The translations under genes were made by a program, and so were the position numbers. A stretch of 40,381 nt of DNA. Source: Nocardioides albidus. GTDB taxonomy: Bacteria > Actinomycetota > Actinomycetes > Propionibacteriales > Nocardioidaceae. The notes under the pieces are model-generated. The model made no database searches. It was not told the DNA's origin and saw nothing but the letters and a program-made list of their open reading frames with translations. The stretch is from contig NZ_VDMP01000027.1 of assembly GCF_006335005.1 (NCBI RefSeq), forward strand, positions 457,089 to 497,469, given 5' to 3'. Of the stretch, positions 25,735 to 34,835 are shown piece by piece; within the stretch, counting starts at the first letter, position 1, and every line of letters starts with the position of its first letter.

Positions 25735-25750
25735 TGTCGGCAGCCCGGTC

Positions 25751-25756
25751 TACGGT
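25751..25756 (+). promoter_or_regulatory. -10 box of a leaderless PEP-mutase-family transcript
   Basis: TACGGT ends 6 nt before ATG 25763 and only 28 bp separate ybjN from this gene, so it appears to have its own leaderless promoter. Confidence 0.5.
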
Positions 25757-25762
25757 CGGGGC

Positions 25763-26593
25763 ATGACGAGCATCGCCGAGCGCCGCACCGCCTTCCGCGC
25801 CCTCCACGAGCGCGGCTGCTTCGTCCTGCCCAACCCGTGGGACCGTGGCTCCGCGCGCTACCTGGAGCACCTCGGCTTCGCCGCCCTCGCCACCACGAGC
25901 TCGGGGGCGGCGTGGAGCCGGGGCCGTCCCGACGGCTCGGCGACACTGGACGACGCGCTCGACCACCTCGCCGACATCGTGGCTGCGACCTCGCTGCCGG
26001 TGAACGCCGACTTCGAGAACGGCTACGGCGCGACTCCTGACGAGGTGGCCGAGAGTGTGCGGCTCGCTGTCGAGACGGGCGTGGCCGGACTGTCCGTCGA
26101 GGATGCCCTCGACGGCGAGCTCTACGACCTCGACGTCGCCGTCGAGCGGCTCGCGGCCGCCCGGGAGGCGATCGACTCCACCGGCCACGACGTGCTGCTG
26201 GTCGGACGGGCCGAGGGCTTCATCGCCGGGCGGCCCGACCTGGGCGATGTGGTCGACCGCCTCCGCGCCTACGCCGCGGCCGGCGCCGACTGTCTCTACG
26301 CCCCCGGCGTCGCCGATCCCGAGGCGCTGCGCACCATCGTCGAGGCCGTCGCGCCGAAGCCGGTCAACGTCCTCGTCGGCGGCCCCAGCTCGCTGACGGT
26401 TGCGGAGATCGCCGCGCTCGGCGTACGCCGGATCAGCGTCGGCGGAGCGCTGGCCCGGGCCGCGTGGGGCGGGTTCGAGCGCGCCGCCGCCGGCCTGGTC
26501 GAGGGCCGGTTCGACGGGTTCGAGCGCGCCGTTCCCGGAGCCGACCTGAACGCCCTGTTCGACCGCACGACGGAGGCGGGCCAGCCCGGCTGA
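25763..26593 (+). CDS. Isocitrate lyase / PEP mutase family protein
   Basis: A 276-residue TIM-barrel enzyme of the PEP mutase/isocitrate lyase superfamily. Metal-site and active-site text is visible: VLPNPWDRGSARYLEHLGF, TTSSGAAWSRG, NADFENGYG (Asp83 region), GLSVEDA and LLVGRAEGF. The KKCGH lyase motif is absent, so it is not isocitrate lyase. It is closest in look to oxaloacetate/2-methylisocitrate-lyase-like proteins that cleave or rearrange C-C or P-C bonds. The true substrate is unknown. It appears leaderless. It is convergent with a secreted P-domain protein. Confidence 0.88.
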   Translation: MTSIAERRTAFRALHERGCFVLPNPWDRGSARYLEHLGFAALATTSSGAAWSRGRPDGSATLDDALDHLADIVAATSLPVNADFENGYGATPDEVAESVRLAVETGVAGLSVEDALDGELYDLDVAVERLAAAREAIDSTGHDVLLVGRAEGFIAGRPDLGDVVDRLRAYAAAGADCLYAPGVADPEALRTIVEAVAPKPVNVLVGGPSSLTVAEIAALGVRRISVGGALARAAWGGFERAAAGLVEGRFDGFERAVPGADLNALFDRTTEAGQPG

Positions 26594-26643
26594 CCCGCCT
26601 CCTGCGCTGTTCTCGGGCTCCGCGGCGAGCTCGCCGGGTCAGC
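26589..26643. terminator. Symmetric dyad holding both convergent stop codons
   Basis: GCTGACCCG (26589-26597) pairs with CGGGTCAGC (26635-26643); the TGA of each convergent gene lies inside its arm. Between them is the perfect 14-bp palindrome CGGCGAGCTCGCCG (26623-26636), which overlaps the right arm. The loop is long, so a bidirectional terminator is only moderately supported. Confidence 0.45.
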
Positions 26644-27484
26644 GACGGACCCGCCACTTGAAGACGGCGGGCGTGGCCTCGAGCTGGCCGGAGGCGCCGA
26701 CCGAGCGGACCCGCACCTTGTGCTTGCCGACCTTGAGGCGCTTGAGCGTCAGCGGGGAGGTGCACGCCTTCCAGGCCTTGTCATCGACCTTGCACTGGAA
26801 GGTCACGTTGGTCTTGTCGGCGCTGAAGCCGATGGTGGCGCGGTGGCTGCGCGTGCGCTTCCTCGGGTGCGACGTGATGGTGGTGTGCCCGGGCGCGTCG
26901 TCGGTGGTGACGACGAGGCTGAAGCCGCCCGCCAACTGCCCGCTGAAGAGCCCGAGATCGTCGGAGGCGTACAGCGTCCAGGCGCCGTTGGGGTTGCCTC
27001 CGTCGAAGGCCGAGAGACTCGCGGCGAAGGTCGTGCCCGGCGGCACCAGATCGGTGTCTCCGACGGTGTCGGCGTTGGTGGGGCGGTAGCTGCCCGTGGG
27101 GCATGCCGACGCCACCGGGAACGAGATCCCGGCCTCGTCGTCGACGGTCAGCACCGATCCGGCGAGCGGCGTGACGCTGGTGCCGCACACGTCGGACAAC
27201 AGCTTGACGACCTTGGTGGACCCCGGCGCGCGGAGGTAGAGGTCGAGGTCCTGCGGGTAGCTGTAATGCACGTTGTTGAGCACGACGTCGACGTCGGTGA
27301 TCGTGCCGGGCAGGTTGGCGACGTCGAGCGTCGCCGTGGTGGAGCCGGCGTCCGGTACGACGACCGGCAGCGGGTAGGTGACGGTGCGCACCGCCGCCAG
27401 GGCCGGGGTGGCGGTGAGGCCGGTGAGGGCGGTGAGGCTGCCGAGGGCGATGACGCCCGCGGTCGTGAGCGCGAGACGGCGCAT
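26639..27484 (-). CDS. Secreted protein with P-domain-like module and C-terminal Ig-like repeat
   Basis: A 281-residue exported protein. ATG 27484 has GAAAGGA upstream and opens a signal peptide (MRRLALTTAGVIALGSLTAL) with cleavage near ATPALA at 25-30. Residues about 36-195 resemble the P (Homo B) domain of proprotein convertases and bacterial secreted enzymes (DVDVVLNNVHYSYPQDLDLYL, NPNGAWTLYASDD). Residues about 200-281 form one copy of a common actinobacterial surface repeat (RATIGFSADKTNVTFQCKVDD, CTSPLTLKRLKVGKHKVRVR). No catalytic domain is present, so it may be an adhesive or accessory surface protein. The 22 extra residues of the open frame are not used. Confidence 0.85.
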   Translation of the reverse strand: MRRLALTTAGVIALGSLTALTGLTATPALAAVRTVTYPLPVVVPDAGSTTATLDVANLPGTITDVDVVLNNVHYSYPQDLDLYLRAPGSTKVVKLLSDVCGTSVTPLAGSVLTVDDEAGISFPVASACPTGSYRPTNADTVGDTDLVPPGTTFAASLSAFDGGNPNGAWTLYASDDLGLFSGQLAGGFSLVVTTDDAPGHTTITSHPRKRTRSHRATIGFSADKTNVTFQCKVDDKAWKACTSPLTLKRLKVGKHKVRVRSVGASGQLEATPAVFKWRVRR

Positions 27485-27550
27485 GGCTGGTCCTTTCGAG
27501 GGGGACTGCTGACGTCTCCTCGGACCCGCGGGCGCACCGCGCTGATACAT

Positions 27551-28720
27551 CTACCTTCCGGCGTTGAGCCGGCTCGCCTGCCGCGTGAGGTGGTCGCGCT
27601 CGGCGACATTGGTCGCCCGCTCGGCGGCCAGCCGGTACAGGCGCGCCGCCTCGCGGCGGTCGCCCGCCCGCTCGTGGAGCCACGCGGCGACGGCGTCGCG
27701 GCGGGGCAGGTCGTCCGGCAGCCCCTCGACCTGGCGCAGGCCCGCGAGCGGCCCGTCGACCTCGCCGACGGCGACCGCCCGGTTGAGCGCGACGACCGGG
27801 CCGGGCGCCAGCCGCAGCAGCTCGTCGTACCACTCCAGCACCTGCGTCCAGTCGGTCTCCTCGGCGCTCGCCGCGTCGTCGTGGAGCGCGGCGATCGCGG
27901 CCTGGGCCTGGTACTCGCCGAGCGCGTCGCGGGCCAGCGCCGCCTGCAGCACCTCGACGCCCTCGGCGATCATCGCGGTGTCCCACAGCGAGCGGTCCTG
28001 CTCGGCGAGCGGGACCACCGCCCCCGATGAGGTACGACGGGCGCGGCGGCGGGCGTGGTGCAGCAGCATCAGCGCCAACAGCCCGTCGACCTCCGGATCG
28101 TCGGTGGCCGCGGCCAGCTGCCGGGTCAGCCGGATCGCCTCCTCGGCGAGGTCGACCGTGCCGCTGAAGCCCTCGTTGAAGATCAGGTAGAGGACGCGCA
28201 GCACCGCGGCCACCTCGCCGGGAACGTCGAACCGCTCGCCGCTGACCGTGCGCTTGGCCCGGGTGATCCGCTGGGCCATCGTCGCCTCCGGCACGAGGAA
28301 CGCCTCGGCGATCTGCGCGGTGGTCAGGCCGCCGACCGCGCGCAGGGTCAACGCGATCGCGGACGCCGCGGTCAGGGAGGGGTGACAGCAGCGGCTGAGG
28401 AGCAGCAGCGTGTCGTCGGCCTGCTCGCGCGGCCCCGGCTCGGGCTCGAGGTGGACGCGCAGCTCGCGGCGCTCTCGCGCGTAGGCCGAGCGCTGGGCGT
28501 CGACCAGCTTGCGGCCGGCGACCCTCACCAGCCAGGCCCGCGGGCTGTCCGGCCAGGCGTCCGGCCGGTCGTCCGGCCAGTGCCGCAGCGCCTCGATCAG
28601 CGCCTCCTGGACGGCGTCCTCGGCCGCCGCGAAGTCGGCTCCGCGGCGGACGAGGATGCCGAGGACCTGGGGCGTGAGATCGCGCAGCAGCTCGCCCAGC
28701 CCCGGCCGGTCGTCGTTCAT
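27551..28720 (-). CDS. ECF sigma factor, YCII/DGPF-associated (ECF42-like)
   Basis: A 389-residue extracytoplasmic-function sigma factor with a long C-terminal helical domain. Region 2 is near residues 15-75 (AAAEDAVQEALIEALRHWPDD, SPRAWLVRVAGRKLVDAQR) and region 4 near 120-170 (LTTAQIAEAFLVPEATMAQRITRAKRTV). The rest contains VLRVLYLIFNEGFSG and TPR-like helices (AAIAALHDDA, LNRAVAVGEVDGP). This architecture with an adjacent YCII gene matches the ECF42 group, which uses no classical anti-sigma factor. The start overlaps the YCII stop by four bases, so the pair is translationally coupled. The target promoters are unknown. Confidence 0.93.
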   Translation of the reverse strand: MNDDRPGLGELLRDLTPQVLGILVRRGADFAAAEDAVQEALIEALRHWPDDRPDAWPDSPRAWLVRVAGRKLVDAQRSAYARERRELRVHLEPEPGPREQADDTLLLLSRCCHPSLTAASAIALTLRAVGGLTTAQIAEAFLVPEATMAQRITRAKRTVSGERFDVPGEVAAVLRVLYLIFNEGFSGTVDLAEEAIRLTRQLAAATDDPEVDGLLALMLLHHARRRARRTSSGAVVPLAEQDRSLWDTAMIAEGVEVLQAALARDALGEYQAQAAIAALHDDAASAEETDWTQVLEWYDELLRLAPGPVVALNRAVAVGEVDGPLAGLRQVEGLPDDLPRRDAVAAWLHERAGDRREAARLYRLAAERATNVAERDHLTRQASRLNAGR

Positions 28721-29130
28721 TCCGTGACGACCGGCGGCTCGCCGTAGAACGGCCGGACCTCGATCCACTCGTGGATCGGCCGGCCGCCGGGCCCCGGCGC
28801 CGAGGACAGCCTCGCCGCGGCCTCGTACGCCCGCTCCTGGCTGTCGACGTCGATGACCATCCACCCGGCGATCAGGTCCTTGGTCTCCGCGAACGGGCCG
28901 TCGGTCACGGGCGGGCGACCCTCGCCGTCGTACCGGACGAAGGTGCCCTCGGGGGAGAGGGCCTGCTCGTCGACGAACTCGCCACGCTCGCGCAGCTCGT
29001 CGGCGACCATCCGCATGAACTCGATGTGCGCGGTGACCTCCTCCGGCGTCCACCGGTCCATCGGGACCAGCTCGTCCTTCGCGATCGCGTGGTCGCCGCG
29101 GTAGTGCTTGAGCAAGAGGTACTTCGCCAT
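28717..29130 (-). CDS. YCII-related (DGPF) protein
   Basis: A 137-residue YCII-family protein with the signature VTDGPFAETKDLIAGWMVIDVDS. The family has a dimeric alpha-beta barrel fold. Its members typically sit beside ECF42-type sigma factors and are thought to take part in their signalling; the mechanism is not settled. ATG 29130 has AAGGAGAG upstream. It is the first gene of the YCII-sigma operon and is divergent from an EamA transporter. Confidence 0.92.
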   Translation of the reverse strand: MAKYLLLKHYRGDHAIAKDELVPMDRWTPEEVTAHIEFMRMVADELRERGEFVDEQALSPEGTFVRYDGEGRPPVTDGPFAETKDLIAGWMVIDVDSQERAYEAAARLSSAPGPGGRPIHEWIEVRPFYGEPPVVTE

Positions 29131-29249
29131 GGTGCTCTCCTTGTGTCCGAGACGGCCATCCTGCCGCCTTCACCCCTGGGACGGAGCCGTCGACAGGATC
29201 TCGACATCGACTGGCAGGAAATCCGCGCGCCGATGTCCGTGGGGGTCCC

Positions 29250-29255
29250 TAGGGT
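29250..29255 (+). promoter_or_regulatory. -10 box of a leaderless EamA-transporter transcript
   Basis: TAGGGT ends 6 nt before GTG 29262 with no ribosome site, as in other leaderless genes of this window. Confidence 0.5.
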
Positions 29256-29261
29256 TCTGCT

Positions 29262-30185
29262 GTGACGAAGCGCGGATGGTCGCTGTTCCTGGCGATGTGC
29301 CTGATCTGGGGCCTGCCGTACCTGTTCATCCGGATCGCCGTCGAGCACGTCTCCCCGGCGGGCCTCGTCTTCCTCCGTACGGCGCTCGCGGCCGTCATCC
29401 TGCTCCCGCTCGCACTCGCCCGGCGGGAGGTGGCCCCGGTGCTGGCCCGGTGGCGGCCGCTGGTGCTGTTCGCGGTCATCGAGATCATGGTCCCGTGGGT
29501 CCTCCTCGGCCATGCCGAGCAGCGCATCTCCTCCTCCCTGGCCGGACTGCTCGTCTCGGCCGTGCCGCTGTTCGGGGCCCTCGCCTTCCTGGTCACCAGC
29601 CACGCCGAGCGGTTCACGCCCGCCCAGGTGGGTGGTCTCGCGCTCGGATTCGTGGGCGTGGCCTCCCTCGTGGGTCTCGACCTCGGTCACGTCGACGTGC
29701 TGGCGGTGGCGGAGATGCTGGGCGTCGCGGTGTGCTACGCGACCGGACCGCTGATCCTGACCCGGTGGCTCTCGGACGTCCCCGGGCTCGGCGTGATGGC
29801 CTGCGCCCTCAGCCTGACCGCGCTGGTCTACTCGCCGTTCGCCCTGGTGGACCCGCCGACCGACCTCGCGGCCGAGGCCTGGGTCAGTGTCGTGGTGCTG
29901 GCGCTGGTGTGCACCGCCCTGGCCTTCGTGGTGTTCCTCGAGCTGATCAAGGTCGCGGGCCCGACCCGCTCGACGATCATCACCTACGTCAACCCGGCCG
30001 TGGCGCTCCTGCTCGGCGTCCTGCTGCTGGACGAGCGGGTCACGACGGGGATGCTCGTCGGCTTCCCGCTGATCCTGGTCGGCTGCTTCGTGGCCGCCGG
30101 GTCCCGCCCGGCGGCGGTGGCCCCGGCCGATCCGGCGGCGGAGGTCGCGATCTGCGTCGATCCGGACCCCGACCCGGTCGGCTGA
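29262..30185 (+). CDS. EamA/DMT-superfamily transporter
   Basis: A 307-residue membrane protein with ten predicted helices arranged as two EamA repeats (WGLPYLFIRIAVEHVSPAGLVFLRT in the first; YVNPAVALLLGVLLLDERVT in the second). Such proteins export or exchange amino acids, nucleotides or other metabolites; the substrate is unknown. GTG 29262 is 6 nt behind TAGGGT. The last 25 residues are acidic and Asp/Pro-rich. It converges on the diguanylate cyclase across a short tandem repeat. Confidence 0.9.
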   Translation: MTKRGWSLFLAMCLIWGLPYLFIRIAVEHVSPAGLVFLRTALAAVILLPLALARREVAPVLARWRPLVLFAVIEIMVPWVLLGHAEQRISSSLAGLLVSAVPLFGALAFLVTSHAERFTPAQVGGLALGFVGVASLVGLDLGHVDVLAVAEMLGVAVCYATGPLILTRWLSDVPGLGVMACALSLTALVYSPFALVDPPTDLAAEAWVSVVVLALVCTALAFVVFLELIKVAGPTRSTIITYVNPAVALLLGVLLLDERVTTGMLVGFPLILVGCFVAAGSRPAAVAPADPAAEVAICVDPDPDPVG

Positions 30186-30190
30186 GCTTC

Positions 30191-30240
30191 GGTCAGCCGG
30201 GGTCAGCCGGGGTCAGCAGCGATCAGCCGGGGTCATCCGG
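30191..30240. repeat. Five-unit 10-bp tandem repeat between convergent genes
   Basis: Units of GGTCAGCCGG run head to tail: two perfect copies, then three with one to four changes. The array fills the gap between the EamA gene and the diguanylate cyclase. Its last unit supplies the minus-strand TGA of the cyclase. Every unit except the last carries a TCAG that reads as TGA on the minus strand. Confidence 0.8.
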
Positions 30241-32128
30241 TCCGGCCGAGGGTCGCCGGCACCGCGCCGCGCACCACGTGCCGGTCGCGCCCGGCCCGCT
30301 TGGCGTCGTACAGCGCGACGTCGGCGGCGTTCAGCAGCCCGCGGGCGTCCCTGTCGTCGATGAGGACGCCGCCGACGCTGACACTGACCTCGCGACACAC
30401 CCCGTCCAGCGTGCTCGCGTGCGCCCGCACGGCGCGGACCAGGGCCGCCGCCGTCTCCTCGACGGCGCCCGCGTCGGCGTCGGCGAGCAGGATCGCGAAC
30501 TCGTCCCCGCCGAGCCGGGCCACGGCGTCGGTACGACGCAGGCGCCCGCGCAGCACCTCGGCCAGGGAGACCAGCAGGTCGTCGCCCGCGGCGTGGCCCA
30601 GGGTGTCGTTGACGGCCTTGAAGTGGTCGAGGTCGAGCATGAGCAGCGCGCCGCGCCGGCGCCGTCCGCACCGGTCGAGGTGGGCGTGCAGCTCCTGCAG
30701 GAACCAGCGCCGGTTGGGCAGGCCAGTGAGCGCGTCGTGGTGGGCGAGGTGGGCCAGCCGCGCCTGGGCGTCGGCGAGCTCCTGCTGGTCGCGGATCGCC
30801 TGGCTGACGTCGATGGCGACGCCGAGGTAGCCGGTGACGACGCCGCCGGGCGTCAGCAGCCGACTCAGGGCCATCCGCACGAGCAGGCGGCTGCCGTCGC
30901 GCCGGACGAAGGTCCAGGTGCGCGGCTCGGCCTCGCGGCGGGCCAGCTCCGGCAGCACGTCGGCCAGGCCGACCCCGAGCTCCTCGGCCGCCGCACCCAG
31001 CTCGGCGGGGTCCATGAAGTCCGCCGGCGAGCGCCTGCCGACCAGCTCGTGCGCGGCGTACCCGAGGAGCCGCTCGGCGCCGACCCCGAAGGTGCGCACG
31101 TGCCCGTCGAGGTCGGTGGTGATCATCGCCGCGAGCCGGCTCGCATTCATCAGGGAGGTGAGCTCGGCGGCGACGTGTCGCTCGAGGGCGTGGCTGAACG
31201 CCAGCGAGAGCCCGGCGATCATCGTCATCAGCACGCACAGCTGGGCGACCAGCGCCTGGGCGAGCGGCTCGTCGAACACCAGGAACGGTCCCGAGCCCGA
31301 CAGGGTGAACCCGATGGCCGTCGCGGCGCACCCCATGCTGTGCACGGTGGCCGTCAGGGGCGAGAACCGCATCCCCGCCCAGAACGTCGGCACCAGGACC
31401 AGGAACGCCAGGGGCGCGCCCGCGGGCAGGTCGAACACGACGACGTACACGCCGAGCGTCACGGCGAGCAGCAGCACGGCCTCGACCCCCTTGGCCCGGC
31501 TGTCGGGCCGCACGGCATGCCAGGCGGTCGCCGCGACGCCGCGCATCCCGCGCCGACGGAAGGCGTCGGCGAGCGGGGGACCGGCCAGCAGCCCGACCAG
31601 GCCGACCGCGACGAGTCCCACCGCGTTGCGTCCCCACCAGGCGACGAAGCTCAGCAGGCTCCCGCCGGTGCCGGTGAGGGTCAGCCCGACCGTTCCGAGC
31701 AGCGCGGCGAGCAGGGCGCCGACCAGCGCCGCGGCCACCAGCGCGCCGAGCTCGTCGAGGCGGCCGAGCGGACGCCTGCCCCCGAACCCCCAGATCTCGG
31801 GGATCCAGCGCCGCGCCAGGAGCAGGAACACCAGCACCTGGATCACGTTCGCGGTCACGAACACCAGCCCCAGCACCGGCGGGGCCCCGGTCGCGACGTT
31901 GACCGCGTAGGTGGCCGCCATGAAGACCGCCCCGTCGAGCGGGCGGGTACGACGCTCGCCGGTCGCGAACCACAGCATCGCCACGCCCGCCGCCGGCCAG
32001 ACCAGGCTCAGCGCTCCGCCGTCGATGATCGTCATCCGGCCCAGGGCCCCGGCCGCGACGAACGTCGCCGCCCAGGCCACGAGGCGGGCGCCGTCACGGA
32101 AGGGCACGCCTCGGAGCGGGGTCGACAT
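30233..32128 (-). CDS. Diguanylate cyclase, MASE1-PAS-GGDEF
   Basis: A 631-residue membrane sensor that should make cyclic di-GMP. The N-terminal 300 residues form a MASE1-like integral sensor (LSLVWPAAGVAMLWF and about eight helices). A PAS domain follows (DLDGHVRTFGVGAERLLGYAAHELVG), then GGDEF (HDALTGLPNRRWF, LDLDHFKAVNDTLGHAAGDDLL, RLGGDEFA). The active site is intact, and an RxxD inhibitory site (RRTD) sits five residues before GGDEF, so product feedback is expected. ATG 32128 has GAGGGTG upstream. The gene starts 48 nt after regX3 on the same strand without a clear promoter of its own, suggesting read-through from senX3-regX3. Confidence 0.95.
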   Translation of the reverse strand: MSTPLRGVPFRDGARLVAWAATFVAAGALGRMTIIDGGALSLVWPAAGVAMLWFATGERRTRPLDGAVFMAATYAVNVATGAPPVLGLVFVTANVIQVLVFLLLARRWIPEIWGFGGRRPLGRLDELGALVAAALVGALLAALLGTVGLTLTGTGGSLLSFVAWWGRNAVGLVAVGLVGLLAGPPLADAFRRRGMRGVAATAWHAVRPDSRAKGVEAVLLLAVTLGVYVVVFDLPAGAPLAFLVLVPTFWAGMRFSPLTATVHSMGCAATAIGFTLSGSGPFLVFDEPLAQALVAQLCVLMTMIAGLSLAFSHALERHVAAELTSLMNASRLAAMITTDLDGHVRTFGVGAERLLGYAAHELVGRRSPADFMDPAELGAAAEELGVGLADVLPELARREAEPRTWTFVRRDGSRLLVRMALSRLLTPGGVVTGYLGVAIDVSQAIRDQQELADAQARLAHLAHHDALTGLPNRRWFLQELHAHLDRCGRRRRGALLMLDLDHFKAVNDTLGHAAGDDLLVSLAEVLRGRLRRTDAVARLGGDEFAILLADADAGAVEETAAALVRAVRAHASTLDGVCREVSVSVGGVLIDDRDARGLLNAADVALYDAKRAGRDRHVVRGAVPATLGRTG

Positions 32129-32176
32129 GACACCCTCGTCGGCGGGACGGCCCGCGAGCTGAGGGCTGAGGTCGAT

Positions 32177-32854
32177 TTACACGTCCAGCTTGTAGCCCAG
32201 ACCGCGGACGGTGACGAGGTACTTCGGCTCGCTCGGCTCCGGCTCGAGCTTGGCGCGCAGCCGCTTCACGTGGACGTCGAGGGTCTTGGTGGCGCCGACG
32301 TAGTCCGAGCCCCACACCCGGTCGATGAGCTGACCGCGGGTGAGCACCCGTCCGGGATTGCGCAGGAACATCTCGAGCAGCTCGAACTCCTTGAGCGGAA
32401 GGCGCTGCTCGGTGCCGTCCACGGTCACGACGTGGCGCTCGACGTCCATCCGCACCGGCCCCGCCTCGAGGGTGTCGGGCAGCAGGTCCTCGCCCACGCC
32501 ACGGCGGAGCACCGCCCGGATCCGGGCGACCAGCTCACGGGGGGAGTAGGGCTTGGTGACGTAGTCGTCCGCGCCGAGCTCGAGCCCGACGACCTTGTCG
32601 ACCTCGTCGTCCTTGGCGCTGACCATGATCACCGGGACGTTCGAGGTCTGCCGGATCGTGCGGCACACCTCGGTGCCGGGGATCCCGGGCAGCATCAGGT
32701 CCAGCAGCACGATGTCGGCGCCGTTGCGGTCGAACTCCCTGAGGGCCTCGTTGCCGTCGGCCGCGACGGCGACCTCGAAGCCCTCCTTGCGGAGGAGGTA
32801 GGCGAGGGCGTCGCTGTAGCTCTCCTCGTCCTCGACGACGAGTACGCGAGTCAT
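32177..32854 (-). CDS. regX3: Response regulator RegX3 (OmpR/PhoB family)
   Basis: A 225-residue response regulator of the phosphate-limitation system. The receiver domain has acidic residues VVEDE (8-10), phosphoacceptor Asp52 in IVLLDLMLPG, and the lysine of VTKPYSPRELVARIRAVLRR. The C-terminal winged helix (EFELLEMFLRNPGRVLTRGQLIDRVWG, VDVHVKRLRAKLE-type text) is PhoB-like. ATG 32854 has GGAGGA upstream; the longer frame overlaps senX3. It lies 16 nt after senX3. A PHO-box-like repeat upstream of senX3 suggests autoregulation. Confidence 0.95.
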   Translation of the reverse strand: MTRVLVVEDEESYSDALAYLLRKEGFEVAVAADGNEALREFDRNGADIVLLDLMLPGIPGTEVCRTIRQTSNVPVIMVSAKDDEVDKVVGLELGADDYVTKPYSPRELVARIRAVLRRGVGEDLLPDTLEAGPVRMDVERHVVTVDGTEQRLPLKEFELLEMFLRNPGRVLTRGQLIDRVWGSDYVGATKTLDVHVKRLRAKLEPEPSEPKYLVTVRGLGYKLDV

Positions 32855-32870
32855 GTCTGAGTCCTCCTGG

Positions 32871-33995
<1,125 letters not shown>

Positions 33996-34001
33996 GCCTC
34001 G

Positions 34002-34007
34002 ATCGTA
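34002..34007 (-). promoter_or_regulatory. -10 box of a leaderless senX3 transcript
   Basis: TACGAT (34007 to 34002) ends 6 nt before GTG 33995. No good -35 is present, consistent with dependence on an activator bound at the PHO-box repeat. Confidence 0.6.
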
Positions 34008-34056
34008 CGGCGCTCGCGGCCTCCGCCCGCCAATCAGCGAAGCCGTGCTTCGCGAT

Positions 34057-34095
34057 GTTCACCCCCCGTTCACCGCATCGCGCCGCCCGGTCACC
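34057..34095. promoter_or_regulatory. PHO/RegX3 box between senX3 and phoU
   Basis: GTTCACC occurs at 34057-34063 and 34068-34074, an exact 11-bp period, the form of actinobacterial PHO boxes. A further related unit GTCACCTGCGC begins at 34090, in phase after one degenerate unit. The core is about 50 bp before the inferred phoU start and 72 bp before the senX3 start, so RegX3 could act on both. Confidence 0.8.
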
Positions 34096-34104
34096 TGCGC
34101 TGCC

Positions 34105-34110
34105 TACGCT
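34105..34110 (+). promoter_or_regulatory. -10 box of phoU
   Basis: TACGCT ends 7 nt before ATG 34118, suggesting a leaderless or nearly leaderless phoU message. Confidence 0.55.
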
Positions 34111-34117
34111 CGGCGCC

Positions 34118-34771
34118 ATGCGTGATGTCTACACCGACCAGCTCGACGCGATCTTCGACGACCTCGCCGGCATCTCCCGCCGGGTGCAGGCCGCGGTCGG
34201 GGAGGCCACCGAGGCGCTCATGACCGGCAACTCCTCCCTCGCGGAGACGGTGATCAGCCGGGACGCCGAGATCGACCGGGCCCGCGAGAGGGTCGAGGAC
34301 TCCGCGTTCGCCCTGCTCTCCCTGCAGCAGCCGGTCGCCGGCGACCTGCGCACCGTGGTCGCCGCGCTGCGCATGGTCGGTGAGCTCGAGCGGATGGGCG
34401 ACCTGTCGGTCCACGTCGCCAAGATCGCCCGCCTGCGGGTGCCCGCCGTCGCCGTGCCCGAGGAGGTGCGCCCCACCATGGCCCGGATGGCCGAGGTCGC
34501 CGAGGACATGGTCGGCCGGGTCACCCAGGTGATCTCCGGGCGCGACGTCGAGGCCGCCATCGCGCTCGGCCGCGACGACGAGGAGATGGACCAGCTGCGT
34601 CGCCGCAGCTTCACCGAGCTGCTCGGCGACGACTGGAGTCACGGCGTCGAGGCTGCTGTCGACATCGCTCTCCTCGGGCGCTACTACGAGCGGATCGCCG
34701 ACCACGCCGTCTCGGTCGCCAACCGGGTCATCTTCGTCGTCACCGGCCACCACCCCGCCCCCGCCGCCTGA
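34118..34771 (+). CDS. phoU: Phosphate signalling protein PhoU
   Basis: A 217-residue protein of two PhoU helical repeats, each with the metal-binding E/DxxxD pattern (ELERMGDLSVHVAKI and YYERIADHAVSVANRV). PhoU links the Pst phosphate importer to the sensor kinase and keeps the system off when phosphate is ample. ATG 34118 gives the family length; the frame from 34055 would include the PHO box. Its position divergent to senX3-regX3 supports the assignment. A perfect 14-bp terminator follows. Confidence 0.95.
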   Translation: MRDVYTDQLDAIFDDLAGISRRVQAAVGEATEALMTGNSSLAETVISRDAEIDRARERVEDSAFALLSLQQPVAGDLRTVVAALRMVGELERMGDLSVHVAKIARLRVPAVAVPEEVRPTMARMAEVAEDMVGRVTQVISGRDVEAAIALGRDDEEMDQLRRRSFTELLGDDWSHGVEAAVDIALLGRYYERIADHAVSVANRVIFVVTGHHPAPAA

Positions 34772-34787
34772 GCCTCCGCTCCGCGGG

Positions 34788-34835
34788 GGTCGTGTGCCTG
34801 AGAACGCCTCTCCGCGGGTCGTCAGGCACACGACC
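34788..34835. terminator. Bidirectional terminator between phoU and the AbiEi-like gene
   Basis: GGTCGTGTGCCTGA (34788-34801) pairs perfectly with 34822-34835 around a 20-nt loop. The minus-strand stop codon of the convergent gene (34824-34822) is in the right arm. Confidence 0.75.

Noticed and set aside
25763..26593. Isocitrate lyase of the glyoxylate shunt
   Set aside because: Too short and lacking the KKCGH catalytic motif; a PEP-mutase/methylisocitrate-lyase-like enzyme fits better.
30191..30240. CRISPR or attachment site
   Set aside because: Units are only 10 bp, contiguous and degenerate; no integrase or tRNA is nearby.
29108..32860. A 1250-codon plus-strand open frame across several genes
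   Set aside because: It runs antisense to YCII, the diguanylate cyclase and regX3 and out of frame with the EamA gene; its translation is low-complexity and matches no fold. High GC keeps such frames open.
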